From: Tissierella praeacuta_A
GTDB taxonomy: Bacteria > Bacillota > Clostridia > Tissierellales > Tissierellaceae
DNA: 64,000 nt
Direction: 5' to 3'
Assembly: GCF_040396155.1 (NCBI RefSeq)
Contig: NZ_JBEBOY010000006.1
Span: forward strand, 1-64,000
How positions within the stretch are numbered: the first letter of the stretch is position 1; every line of letters starts with the position of its first letter. The notes below the pieces were generated by a model. That model did not search any database and had not been told where the DNA came from. It worked only from the letters and a program-made list of their open reading frames with translations. Of the stretch, positions 16,033 through 24,288 are shown one piece after another. A program made the position numbers and the translations under genes.

Positions 16033-16766
16033 AAAAATTTTATCCCTTCTAATATAGATTTAAATATTTTAGCAATAATAAGAATTATTATTATCCAAGC
16101 AAAAACACCTGAAGTGTTTAAATATATTTTTTGCAATTGAAGGTTGCTACCTATGGCATATTTAGGTTGTGATAAAGCTTCCCCTGCAATTACCATCTTT
16201 AAATTAATTCCTAATGCAGATGAGAAAATATTACTTAAACTTATAAAAATACTTGGTATGTAGATATCCTTTATAATGGTCTTTTTATCCACTTTATATA
16301 TTTGTGCCATAGTTATAATATCTTTATCTATATTTAATATTCCTTTTAAAACTGTTTCATATAATATAGGAAATACCATAATAAATCCTACAAACATAGG
16401 TGCAAATTCATTATTTAACCATATAAGGGTCAATATAATAATTGCCATAGTGGGCACTGAACTTAAAAAATTTATTATAGGAATCATTAGATTATATATA
16501 ATTTTAGAAATACCAGAAAGAATACCAATTATAACGGCTAAAGATAATGAAATTATAAAGCCTATAAAACTCCTTAATAAAGAATATCCTATAATAATCA
16601 AGAAATTTGGATTTTTAATTATATCTACAAGACTAATAAATATACTTTTTAATGTAGGAAATATTACTTCGTTATTTACAATTCTTGATAGTAAAATCCA
16701 TATAATAACTATTATAGCTTTTGAAATAATAGATAATCTTCTATCTTTCAAAATATATTTCTTCAT
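16011..16766 (-). CDS. ABC importer permease, nitrate/sulfonate/taurine type
   Basis: 251 residues with six predicted membrane helices. The coupling-helix EAA-like motif is present as AQIYKVDKKTIIKDIYIPSIF, and the end of the domain has the SsuC-like GINLKMVIAGEAL. It overlaps both neighbours (26 bases with the binding protein, 22 with the ATPase), so the three genes are one operon. It should pair as a homodimer with the neighbouring ATPase. Confidence 0.88.
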   Translation of the reverse strand: MKKYILKDRRLSIISKAIIVIIWILLSRIVNNEVIFPTLKSIFISLVDIIKNPNFLIIIGYSLLRSFIGFIISLSLAVIIGILSGISKIIYNLMIPIINFLSSVPTMAIIILTLIWLNNEFAPMFVGFIMVFPILYETVLKGILNIDKDIITMAQIYKVDKKTIIKDIYIPSIFISLSNIFSSALGINLKMVIAGEALSQPKYAIGSNLQLQKIYLNTSGVFAWIIIILIIAKIFKSILEGIKFLCIKSRI

Positions 16767-17724
16767 CTGGCATTTTTCCTCCTATAAACTCAGGTGCAAA
16801 GTCTAATATAGCCTTGTAATAGGCTTCATATTCTTCTTTACCATCATTAATATCAAAGGATTCTATATTTGTCCATCTAATTCCTTTCTCTATTGTCTCT
16901 TTCATTACACTAATCTCTAATTCTTCAGCATATTCACCTAATTCCTTTGGATGTTCTATTGTCCATCTTCTACTTTCTTCATATGCCTTAATAAACTTCT
17001 CCACAAACTCCTTATCATTGTCTATTAAATCTTTTTTAATTATTAAACTAGCTTGAGGATATCCTTTTTCAGTTTCTGCTACCTTAGTCCATTCTTCATT
17101 TAAATCTAAGATTATTTTAGCATCTTGTTTTTTCATCATTACAGTAGTTAACAAAGGTTCTGCTAAAACTGCCAAATTAGTTTTTCCACCTATAAATGCA
17201 GGACCAACTTCTGCTGCAGAATTTAAATAATTGATTTTCACATCCTTATCTAAATCGATACCATTTTTAGATAAAATAAGACTAAAAACTAAATCAGGAG
17301 TAAGTCCCTTTCCAAATGTATATATTTCCCTACCCTTTAATTCTTCAAATCCTTTTATATCCTCTGTACTAGCTAAATAAAGTGAACCCCATATAGAAGT
17401 ACCTACTATTTCATATTGAATACCTTTATTAAATGCTTGAGCCGCTAAATTTGATGGAACTATTGCAATATCAGCTTCTTCCTTTAATATCTTTGAAACT
17501 AATAAATCTGGTGACTTCTGCATTTCATATTCAATTGTTATGTTTTCATCTACAATTGAATTTTCTTTTACTAATTTAGCAACTGTTAAAGCTGGTGTTC
17601 CATCTTGATAGTAAAATTTAATGTTCTTAGACTCCTTTTGTTTACCATCTGTACTATTGCTACATCCAGCAATTCCCGATAATATAATAATCAATGACAT
17701 AAATAACATTAAGATTTTTTTCAC
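16741..17724 (-). CDS. ABC importer substrate-binding lipoprotein (SsuA/TauA/NMT1-like)
   Basis: About 327 residues, with lipobox LSGIAGC near residue 21 of MKKILMLFMSLIIILSGIAGC. The fold resembles SsuA/TauA/ThiY-type binding proteins (IVPSNLAAQAFNKG; FEELKGREIYTFGKGLTPDLVFSLIL). The frame opens at 17760 and an ATG lies at 17730, but AGGAGGT abuts that ATG; the GTG at 17724 has correct spacing and is preferred. No riboswitch (TPP or other) was seen upstream, so the substrate is not indicated. Confidence 0.85.
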   Translation of the reverse strand: MKKILMLFMSLIIILSGIAGCSNSTDGKQKESKNIKFYYQDGTPALTVAKLVKENSIVDENITIEYEMQKSPDLLVSKILKEEADIAIVPSNLAAQAFNKGIQYEIVGTSIWGSLYLASTEDIKGFEELKGREIYTFGKGLTPDLVFSLILSKNGIDLDKDVKINYLNSAAEVGPAFIGGKTNLAVLAEPLLTTVMMKKQDAKIILDLNEEWTKVAETEKGYPQASLIIKKDLIDNDKEFVEKFIKAYEESRRWTIEHPKELGEYAEELEISVMKETIEKGIRWTNIESFDINDGKEEYEAYYKAILDFAPEFIGGKMPDEEIYFER

Positions 17725-17810
17725 ACTCATACCTCCTATAATTTTACTTTTATACAACAATATATTATATCATACAACCTACTAATATACATATCTTTAT
17801 ATGTATATAT

Positions 17811-17847
17811 AAAAAAACTGGATTTTTATTTACTCTAAAAATCCAGT
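17811..17847 (-). terminator. Terminator of the large permease gene
   Basis: Eleven-base arms ACTGGATTTTT (17817-17827) and AAAAATCCAGT (17837-17847), followed on the minus strand by seven T. Confidence 0.85.
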
Positions 17848-17854
17848 CCTTTAA

Positions 17855-19261
17855 TCACATTATAAACATTGCTACTATTGTAGTTACAACCAATCCTATA
17901 ACTACAGGTTTAAAATTTCTTCTTGTAAGTTCAAATGGATCTACTCCACAAATAGCTGCTGCTGGAATAACAGCCCAGGGTATTAATGTACCTCCTCCTA
18001 CCCAAATCGCCGAAACTTGGCCTAATGCAGTAAGTGTAGCTATACCTTTACCTATTGCTGAACCAAATAGTCTAGCTATGGAACCTGCTAAGGATATACC
18101 TGAAAAACCTGAACCATCTAATCCAGTTATAGCCCCTACTATTGTCAACGTTACTGCTCCTACTCCAGCATTTAGTGGTACAATATTAGCTAAAGCAATT
18201 CCTAAATCATTTACCAATCCTTCAGAACCCTGTGGCAGGAACTCACCAATAACCTTTAAAAATCCATCATCTCCTAAATAGAAGAAAGCTGCTATTGGTA
18301 TCACTGGACCAAATATTTCAAATCCAAATTTAAACCCTGATACTAAATATCTAGTTATCTCTTCCAAAGCATTTCCCTTATGGGTCAATAGAGAAACCAT
18401 AATAAGTATAAATATAGCAGTCCCTCCTATTAAAGCTGTAGCATCTCCACCTTGTAGTTTAGCTATAATCATAATTATAATATCTATAATAAATAATAAT
18501 GGAATAAACAGAGCAAGCTTCTTTTTAGTCTTATAGCTTAATACATTCTTTATATTCTCGCTTCCATCTTCATCCATTAGTCTTTTACCCTTATTCTCTT
18601 TATCCACTTTAATTTTCCCAGATTTTAAATCTTTTTTTAATATTATAAATGCTATTATAGTAGTGACTAAACCCATTACAACAACCAACGGAATACTTGC
18701 AGTAATAACTTCTGAAACTGGAATACCTGCTGCATCTGCAGTAAGCTTTGGTGCTCCTTGAATGATAAAATCTCCTGATAATGCTATTCCATGACCAAAT
18801 AAATTCATTGCCATGGCTACACCTAATGCTGGTAGACCTGCACTTACTGCCACTGGTAACATAACTGCACCTATTAAAGCAACTGCTGGTGATGGCCAAA
18901 AAAACCAAGATATTATCATCATAAGTATACCTATGACCCAGTAAGCTAGAGTTGGATTTTTTATTAATTTCGTAAATGGAGAAATCATTATCTCATTAAC
19001 TCCAGTTTTGGTTAAAATCGTACTCATTCCAACTATTACTGAAATAATAAGTATTGTTCCCATTAACTCCACTATGGCATAGATAAAAGAGTTAAATACT
19101 CCCATTAATGCTTGAGATAGTGAAGATGTAGAGATAATTCCTAATATAAATATTCCTAAAATACAAACTAAAGAAGTATCACGCTTCCTGATCATTACCC
19201 AAAGTATTAAAAGAGTAAATAAAAGATATACATAATGTAAAGCATTTAATTGAATATCCAT
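17855..19261 (-). CDS. Polytopic membrane transporter, ion-transporter superfamily type
   Basis: 468 residues with about 12 membrane helices and a charged cytoplasmic loop near the middle (KKDLKSGKIKVDKENKGKRLMDEDG). Two similar halves contain glycine/proline-rich re-entrant-like stretches: SWFFWPSPAVALIGAVMLPVAV and IVPLNAGVGAVTLTIVGAITGLDGSGFSG. The overall look is that of IT-superfamily carriers (citrate, C4-dicarboxylate or gluconate), but I cannot name the subfamily or substrate. The gene is monocistronic and ends in a strong terminator. Confidence 0.65.
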   Translation of the reverse strand: MDIQLNALHYVYLLFTLLILWVMIRKRDTSLVCILGIFILGIISTSSLSQALMGVFNSFIYAIVELMGTILIISVIVGMSTILTKTGVNEIMISPFTKLIKNPTLAYWVIGILMMIISWFFWPSPAVALIGAVMLPVAVSAGLPALGVAMAMNLFGHGIALSGDFIIQGAPKLTADAAGIPVSEVITASIPLVVVMGLVTTIIAFIILKKDLKSGKIKVDKENKGKRLMDEDGSENIKNVLSYKTKKKLALFIPLLFIIDIIIMIIAKLQGGDATALIGGTAIFILIMVSLLTHKGNALEEITRYLVSGFKFGFEIFGPVIPIAAFFYLGDDGFLKVIGEFLPQGSEGLVNDLGIALANIVPLNAGVGAVTLTIVGAITGLDGSGFSGISLAGSIARLFGSAIGKGIATLTALGQVSAIWVGGGTLIPWAVIPAAAICGVDPFELTRRNFKPVVIGLVVTTIVAMFIM

Positions 19262-19334
19262 AAAATCCCTCCTTACATTTCCTTAGTACTTTAGAATATG
19301 CAAAGAAGGGTATCTATGGTTCCACTATTTATAT

Positions 19335-20738
19335 TTATTTAAATATATCCGTTGCCTTTTCTATTTTTATATACCCATAAAATCCTAAATTACCTTCATT
19401 CTCAAAAATAATATTCTCTGCTATTATTTCTTCTTTTCCATCAGCTAGTTTCATCAAACTATAGTGTCCATCACCCTTATATCTGCTAAATAATATTGTA
19501 TCCTCACCTATACTTATAGGCATAAAATCAAAATAATCATCTTTGGTTATCTTTTTTATCTCTGAGCTTTCTAAATCATATTCATAAATATTATGTGGTT
19601 GATTATACCAATCTTTAAATGCGTAATTATAATCGATTTCCTTGGAAATATCTATATTCTTCGTAGCCGAAAATAATAATTTATCTCCATTTACTGTAAA
19701 ACTTGGAGTCATAGCAACTAAATCCTTATCCATAAAGTTAAAAATTCTATATGTTTTATTTTTATTTATATCTAATAAAATTGCTTCCTTATTATCAATC
19801 ATTTCTCTGCCTTGGCCTATAATCACACTAATTAAATTATTATTTTTTGGGTTTATAGCTAAGTTATTCTTATAAGGCAGAACTATTAATTCCTCATTTT
19901 CATCTCCATATATATTTGTAAAATCTATATGTGTCCTATTATCTACATCATATATCCCTATACCTGCATAATCTGCACTTAATGAAGCTGAAGAGAACTT
20001 TTCCATAATATAAATATATCGTCCATCTTCTGTTATATTAGATATAGTAGGATCATATCCGATAATCTCATCTGTAGATTTTTTTCCTTCTATGATTATA
20101 TCTGTTGTAAATTCTTTATTTCTTAAGTCATATTCATTTAGATTTATCTCTACAATACCAGTATTAAAAGAAAAATCTCCTTCTTCTGTAGTCCATTTGG
20201 ATATTCTTTTCCCATAGATTAAATTATTTTTAGATGCCTTTAAATTTGAATAATAATATTCATCATCATGATTTAATGTTTTCATGTTTTCCATATTAAG
20301 TTTTTTTAATCCATTTTCATTAGTAGAATATATTATATTCGTATCATCAATCCAATCATAAGAAAGGATTTCATCTGCAACCTTTTGATATTTCTTATTT
20401 TTAATATCAAATATATAGAAATCATTTCCATGGGTATATGCAATATAACTTCCTTCTTTTGATATAATAGGAACACTAAAATCTTCACCTTCATGAGCTT
20501 TGACACTTTCTCCATTGTTTAAATAAGAGAAATATAAACCATCTGTTTTTATATATGTCACAATTGGATCTTTTAGGCTATCTCCCCTCGCAGACGTTGT
20601 ACGCACACTCATAACCAACCCTGATATCAAGATAATTCCCAATATAAACAGAGATTTAATATTTTTATTTCTTGAATTCTTCATGTTTTTAATTCTAGCC
20701 TTTAATTCCTTTCCCTTACAATTCCTAGCTGTTCTCAA
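19335..20738 (-). CDS. Membrane-anchored beta-propeller-like protein with a BlaR1-type linker
   Basis: 467 residues: a basic N-terminus (KELKARIKNMKNSRNKN), a single transmembrane helix (about 30-46), then a large extracellular region with TolB-like repeats (DGLYFSYLNNGE; DYAGIGIYDVDNRTHIDFTNI; SSEIKKITKDDYFDFMPISIGEDTILFS). The N-terminus resembles the stretch just before the last membrane helix of BlaR1/M56 proteins. Sequence immediately upstream also looks like a decayed blaI-blaR1, so this may be the surviving sensor part of such a gene. The TTG start at 20738 does have a good AGGAGGGAGAATA site, so it could be expressed. Confidence 0.6.
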   Translation of the reverse strand: MRTARNCKGKELKARIKNMKNSRNKNIKSLFILGIILISGLVMSVRTTSARGDSLKDPIVTYIKTDGLYFSYLNNGESVKAHEGEDFSVPIISKEGSYIAYTHGNDFYIFDIKNKKYQKVADEILSYDWIDDTNIIYSTNENGLKKLNMENMKTLNHDDEYYYSNLKASKNNLIYGKRISKWTTEEGDFSFNTGIVEINLNEYDLRNKEFTTDIIIEGKKSTDEIIGYDPTISNITEDGRYIYIMEKFSSASLSADYAGIGIYDVDNRTHIDFTNIYGDENEELIVLPYKNNLAINPKNNNLISVIIGQGREMIDNKEAILLDINKNKTYRIFNFMDKDLVAMTPSFTVNGDKLLFSATKNIDISKEIDYNYAFKDWYNQPHNIYEYDLESSEIKKITKDDYFDFMPISIGEDTILFSRYKGDGHYSLMKLADGKEEIIAENIIFENEGNLGFYGYIKIEKATDIFK

Positions 20739-20871
20739 TATTCTCCCTCCTATAATACCGAGATAAATTAAAGTTTTTCTTATTTAAAGGCATTATAAGT
20801 AAGAATAAAAATACTTCCAACAATAAAATTGTAATACAATAAAGTAATTAGACCTTTTAGTACTACCTCAT
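20739..20871 (-). pseudogene. Remnant of a blaR1/M56 N-terminus
   Basis: In the minus-strand frame after an ATG at 20869-20871, interrupted by early stops, one frame reads EVVLKGLITLLYYNFIVGS and on to IFILTYNAFK. This resembles the first membrane helix of M56/BlaR1 proteins. A second frame then continues NKKNFNLSRYYRREN. The fragment directly adjoins the 19335-20738 gene and lacks the membrane-embedded protease region. Confidence 0.4.
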
Positions 20872-20883
20872 ACATATCCCCTA

Positions 20884-20962
20884 TAAAATCTCTTGATTAA
20901 TAAGATTTATATTGATATCCACATAATCCCATATTCTGCATCAAAAATTAAGTTATATTCAA
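20884..20962 (-). pseudogene. Remnant of a blaI/mecI-type repressor start
   Basis: AAAGGAG (20972-20978) is followed by TTG at 20960-20962 and, after a frameshift, by IFDAEYGIMWISI. This resembles the BlaI/MecI opening ISDAEWEIMKVLW. A stop codon follows within a few residues. Two operator-like palindromes lie just upstream. It is best read as a decayed repressor gene. Confidence 0.45.
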
Positions 20963-20983
20963 TTTAAACAACTCCTTTATATT

Positions 20984-21026
20984 CTACATCATGTAGTATT
21001 GATTTAACCTTATTTTACACTATGTA
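20984..21026 (-). promoter_or_regulatory. Pair of BlaI/MecI-like operators (TACA-N3-TGTA)
   Basis: CTACATCATGTAG (20984-20996) and TACACTATGTA (21016-21026) are two palindromes with the same TACA-N3-TGTA layout, their centres 31 bases apart. They lie in front of the blaI remnant. Known BlaI operators are TACA/TGTA dyads with a slightly shorter centre. The rest of the 20872-21050 region shows nothing else. Confidence 0.5.
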
Positions 21027-21050
21027 GAATATAAATTTATTAATTTAAAT

Positions 21051-21096
21051 AAACCCTATAGATAAGGCTTCAAGCCTATATCTACAGGGTTTTTTC
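21051..21096. terminator. Terminator hairpin after the DUF4367-like fragment
   Basis: AAACCCT (21051-21057) pairs with AGGGTTT (21086-21092), enclosing an inner AGGC/GCCT stem. A T run follows on the plus strand; the minus strand has TTTATTT. Confidence 0.55.
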
Positions 21097-21100
21097 TAAT

Positions 21101-21298
21101 TTATATTAAAGATTTAATTATAGTTTCAAAATCATACATCTTTTCCCCACGATAAATTATCTCATATACAATATCGTCTATTTTCCAAGTATATATTTCT
21201 TCTATATGTTCATTGTCATTATTTATCTTTTCAAAACAATATATATCTTGTCCTTTAATTTTCATATTACTTTGTTTAATGCTATCCATATCTATCAT
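21101..21298 (-). pseudogene. Fragment resembling the C-terminus of DUF4367-type sensor domains
   Basis: A 65-residue frame with no convincing ribosome site. The segment IEEIYTWKIDDIVYEIIYRG, ending FETIIKSLI, resembles the last beta-hairpin and helix of DUF4367 domains seen twice elsewhere in this window. It lies 33 bases after the M56 fragment and is probably a leftover of a larger sensor gene. Confidence 0.45.
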
Positions 21299-21330
21299 TG
21301 TATTTAAATTATAATGATCACTTGTGTTTT

Positions 21331-21804
21331 TTATTTGTCTAAAACTTTATTTCTTGAATTGTTTAAAAACATTTCTGAAATCTCTAATATAGTCATTCCA
21401 TAGGATAAAGAATTTTCTTTCCTGATGATTTTCAACACATCATAATATCTTGCCAATTCCCTATCTTCTTTCATCAGTTTCATTGCAAGCCAAATAAAAG
21501 GATTAAACCAATAAACTATTGTAACAAAGGCTTGTAATATATTAACTATCAAATCCTTATTTTTATAATGCAATAATTCATGCAAAATAATATATGTCAG
21601 TTTTTCTTCACTCATACTTTCCAATACTTTCTTAGGTATATATATCTTTATATCAGATATCCCAGTAATAAATGGGCTATTGAAAAAATCATTTGTAATG
21701 ATTAATATATTTTTATTTAATCCTATTTTAATTTTAGAATACTCTAAAATTCTATTTATATTACTATCTTTAACAATCTCAAACCCATTAATAATCTTGG
21801 ACAT
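21331..21804 (-). pseudogene. Truncated M56 (BlaR1-type) membrane peptidase fragment
   Basis: 157 residues covering only the protease core: the zinc motif HELLH within LTYIILHELLHYKNKDL, then YWFNPFIWLAMKLMKEDRELARYYDVLK. Full M56 proteins have three or more membrane helices before this and a sensor domain after it; both are missing. The expected cysteine of the ELACDxxVL motif is replaced (ELARYYDVL). An ATG with a weak AAAGGTG site exists, so a short product is possible, but loss of function is likely. Confidence 0.6.
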
Positions 21805-21919
21805 TGTTTAACACACCTTTCTTTTAATTATTGTATCGTGTTAAACTTTTTGTGTCCATACTTATATACTAACACCAAAACGCCCTTGTGTTCTTAAATA
21901 ATACAAACTTCAAGCAGGT

Positions 21920-22528
21920 TTATTCCTTAACCAGTCTAATGCTTAAACAATAGAATATATATCCTATTAAATATCCTCCTATTACATCTGTTGGCCAATG
22001 AACACCCAAATAAATTCTGCTAATTCCCATTAACAATACCATCATAGAAGCTATAATATATACTAATGTATTTTTTCTATTATCATTACTACTTTTCACT
22101 AGTAAAAAAGCTATTGTTAAATAAAGAGTCATAGCTACCATAGAATGTCCACTAGGAAAACTAAATCCCCTCTGGTTTACCAAAAAATACTCCAATGGTC
22201 TTATCCTTCTGAAAAATTGTTTTAATAAATGATTCAATAAATATGAGCCTAAGGTAGATATTAATAACAGCTTGGATTCATAGTATTTTTTCTTAATCAA
22301 TGTATATGATACGACCATAGCTATTACAGGAAGCAAAAAACCACCTGAACCCATAAAGGATATAAATCTCATTATAGATAATAATATTGGATTAGGGTTG
22401 ATATGGGTATTATCCATTATCCATATATCAAATAAAATTCCACTGCTACTTCCCTTTACCATAAATCCCAATATAAAAAACACTACTAGCATTAAACTTA
22501 GAGTTATTATTTTATTACCCTTAATCAT
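21920..22528 (-). CDS. PAP2-superfamily membrane phosphatase
   Basis: 202 residues with about six membrane helices and all three phosphatase motifs: KQFFRRIRP, PSGHS and SRIYLGVHWPTD. Such enzymes dephosphorylate undecaprenyl diphosphate or phosphatidic/phosphatidylglycerol phosphate on the outer membrane face; sequence alone does not decide which. The gene is monocistronic, with its ATG shortly downstream of a weak ribosome site. Confidence 0.9.
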   Translation of the reverse strand: MIKGNKIITLSLMLVVFFILGFMVKGSSSGILFDIWIMDNTHINPNPILLSIMRFISFMGSGGFLLPVIAMVVSYTLIKKKYYESKLLLISTLGSYLLNHLLKQFFRRIRPLEYFLVNQRGFSFPSGHSMVAMTLYLTIAFLLVKSSNDNRKNTLVYIIASMMVLLMGISRIYLGVHWPTDVIGGYLIGYIFYCLSIRLVKE

Positions 22529-22605
22529 CTATTCACCCTATTTCTTATTTTAATAAATCAATTATACCAAATATTCTTCGAAATATAAAATAATTATAAA
22601 CATAA

Positions 22606-22637
22606 TGAGGTTGATTTCCACAATAAAATCAACCTCA
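22606..22637. terminator. Terminator after the YitT gene
   Basis: Perfect 12-base arms TGAGGTTGATTT (22606-22617) and AAATCAACCTCA (22626-22637) lie just past the YitT stop codon. The T run on the minus strand is short. Confidence 0.7.
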
Positions 22638-22644
22638 CTATAGT

Positions 22645-23493
22645 TTATTCTTCTATATTTTTAAAGCCATCTCCCAGTACTTCATAAACATTACTCACTG
22701 TAATAAATGCATTCTTATCTATTCCTCTAATATAATTTTTCAGTTTAATAAAATCTCTTCTATCTACAACTGTTATTACTATATCTTTTTCATTTCCTGT
22801 ATAAGCTCCTTTGGCACTATAAATAGTTGCTCCTCTTTCTAGATTATTTATTATATATTCTTTAATATCATTACTACATTCACTTATTATATTCACTTCT
22901 TTACATAGGGTTATTCCTTCAATTGTCCAATCTATTACTATACCATTTAGTATAACTCCCAATAAAGAATACATTCCTAATTTAGGTCCAAATGCAAATC
23001 CAGCCATTATTGTTATAGCAAAGTCTGATATAAGCACTCCTTTCCCAAGTTCTATTCCAAAAAACTTATTCATTATCTTAGCTATTACATCAGTTCCTCC
23101 TGTAGATGCATTTTGATTAAATACAATTCCTACACCTATTGCAGATATAAAAACTCCAAAGATAAGTTGCAATATCATATCCTCTACTAGAGGCTGTTGA
23201 AGCGGAATAATCTTCTCAAGTAAAGAAACAATTACAGAGGTTCCTATACTTGCATAAATAGTCTTAAATCCAAAGCTAGTTCCAACAACTAAAAAACCAA
23301 TTACAAACAAAAATATATTAATAATTATCATAATACTCCCTATAGATAATGGAATCCAGTTATTAATCACAATGGCAAGTCCATTAGCACCACCTATGGC
23401 TAATTTCTCCGGCATAAGAAAAAAGTACAACCCTAAAGCCACCATTGTCATTCCAATAGTTATAAGTACATATTCTCTAATCTTTTCTTTCAA
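22645..23493 (-). CDS. YitT-family membrane protein (DUF161 + DUF2179)
   Basis: About 282 residues: five or six membrane helices (MTMVALGLYFFLMPEKLAIGGANGLAIVI; QNASTGGTDVIAKIM) followed by a soluble C-terminal DUF2179 domain of about 80 residues (GATIYSAKGAYTGNEKDIVITVVDRRDFIKLKNYI). The function of YitT proteins is unknown; transport has been suggested. The frame opens at 23526, but AAGGGGGAG correctly spaces a TTG at 23493, which I take as the start. Its leader RNA carries a cobalamin riboswitch, giving an unusual hint that the protein handles a B12-related compound or cobalt. Confidence 0.88.
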   Translation of the reverse strand: MKEKIREYVLITIGMTMVALGLYFFLMPEKLAIGGANGLAIVINNWIPLSIGSIMIIINIFLFVIGFLVVGTSFGFKTIYASIGTSVIVSLLEKIIPLQQPLVEDMILQLIFGVFISAIGVGIVFNQNASTGGTDVIAKIMNKFFGIELGKGVLISDFAITIMAGFAFGPKLGMYSLLGVILNGIVIDWTIEGITLCKEVNIISECSNDIKEYIINNLERGATIYSAKGAYTGNEKDIVITVVDRRDFIKLKNYIRGIDKNAFITVSNVYEVLGDGFKNIEE

Positions 23494-23526
23494 AAATACT
23501 CCCCCTTTTATGATATTTAACAACAA

Positions 23527-23555
23527 AAATCCCCCGAATATAAAATACTCCGGGA
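23527..23555 (-). terminator. Intrinsic terminator in the riboswitch expression platform
   Basis: On the minus strand TCCCGGAGTAT pairs with ATATTCGGGGG (one G-G mismatch), followed by ATTTTT. It stands between the aptamer and the YitT ribosome site. A second weaker hairpin, ACGGATT (23570-23576) with AATCCGT (23600-23606), lies just upstream and may be the alternative structure. Confidence 0.65.
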
Positions 23556-23649
23556 GACATGAAAAATAGACGGATTACAATACAATTCGTCATTATAAAA
23601 ATCCGTTTTAACACCTCCCCTATCGACCGTAGAGCTTTCTAGTGCATAA

Positions 23650-23810
23650 GTAAAGGCAGGTCTTCTGACTTTGGTTCATAAAAATTTAAAGTCTTCCCGA
23701 TATACTCAGTGACATTAATTTTAAATTTCTCCCCATTACAGCGGCGGGACCGTATAGGATTTTAACCTATTTCCCTTTTAAGTAGATGATATTACATGCT
23801 ACACCTTTAC
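23650..23810 (-). promoter_or_regulatory. Cobalamin (B12) riboswitch aptamer
   Basis: On the minus strand the conserved elements appear in order. The P1 helix is closed by GTAAAGG (23804-23810) and CCTTTAC (23650-23656). Then come GGGAAATAGGTTAAAATCC, CGGTCCCGCCGCTGTAA, a TCACTG box in the position of the usual GCCACTG, GGGAAGA, and the closing AAGTCAGAAGACCTGCC. This is the cobalamin aptamer architecture. It is followed by terminator-like hairpins and then the YitT gene, so B12 binding should reduce YitT expression. Confidence 0.9.
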
Positions 23811-23832
23811 GTAAATATTTAATTATATTCTA

Positions 23833-23861
23833 AGTATATAGTATAATAATACTATAGTCAA
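23833..23861 (-). promoter_or_regulatory. Promoter of the riboswitch/YitT transcript
   Basis: On the minus strand TTGACT (23856-23861), a 17-base spacer and TATACT (23833-23838). Transcription would begin about 15 bases before the first paired base of the aptamer. Confidence 0.7.
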
Positions 23862-23932
23862 TATTGCGTACAGTATATAATATTTTAATGATTTTTTTAT
23901 TTTCGTTGTAGATAACTCTTATATGAATCTTT

Positions 23933-24112
23933 CTATTTTATTTTATACTCCACTTCATCAAAATATATAGGTTTCTTAAATATAATAATAGTTTGAAATT
24001 TATCTATATCCCTATAATAGGCCAATCCAAATTCATCCTTATCTATTACATCTCTAGATACTTCTTTAATTTAACCATTCTTGTATTTTATTTTTCGCTT
24101 TTGGAATTCCAT
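23933..24112 (-). pseudogene. Short decayed coding remnant
   Basis: A minus-strand frame open for 46 codons (stop at 23933-23935) reads IKEVSRDVIDKDEFGLAYY and then RDIDKFQTIIIFKKPIYFDE..., with coding-like composition. An in-frame TAA at 24071-24073 and the lack of a start and ribosome site show it is not an intact gene. Family unknown. The rest of 23862-24235 shows nothing I can name. Confidence 0.35.
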
Positions 24113-24235
24113 AAATATCCTATATATTCATCTATTAATGCTTATACCAAAATTAGAGTATTTTTCCTCTGAAATTTTGTTTCATATTATAGCATAAAAT
24201 AAATTATAAAAAATAACTTTTTCATATTAATATAA

Positions 24236-24272
24236 AAACTCCTTATAGAACCACGTCTATAGGGAGTTTTTA
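24236..24272. terminator. Terminator of the second ECF sigma / DUF4367 operon
   Basis: AAAACTCCTTATAGA (24236-24250) pairs with TCTATAGGGAGTTTT (24256-24270), with one wobble pair. T runs occur on both strands. Confidence 0.75.
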
Positions 24273-24288
24273 ATTATTCTCCTGATAA

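Noticed and set aside
16276..16806. 176-codon plus-strand frame
   Set aside because: Antisense shadow of the ABC permease gene, which has clear family motifs and operon context on the minus strand.
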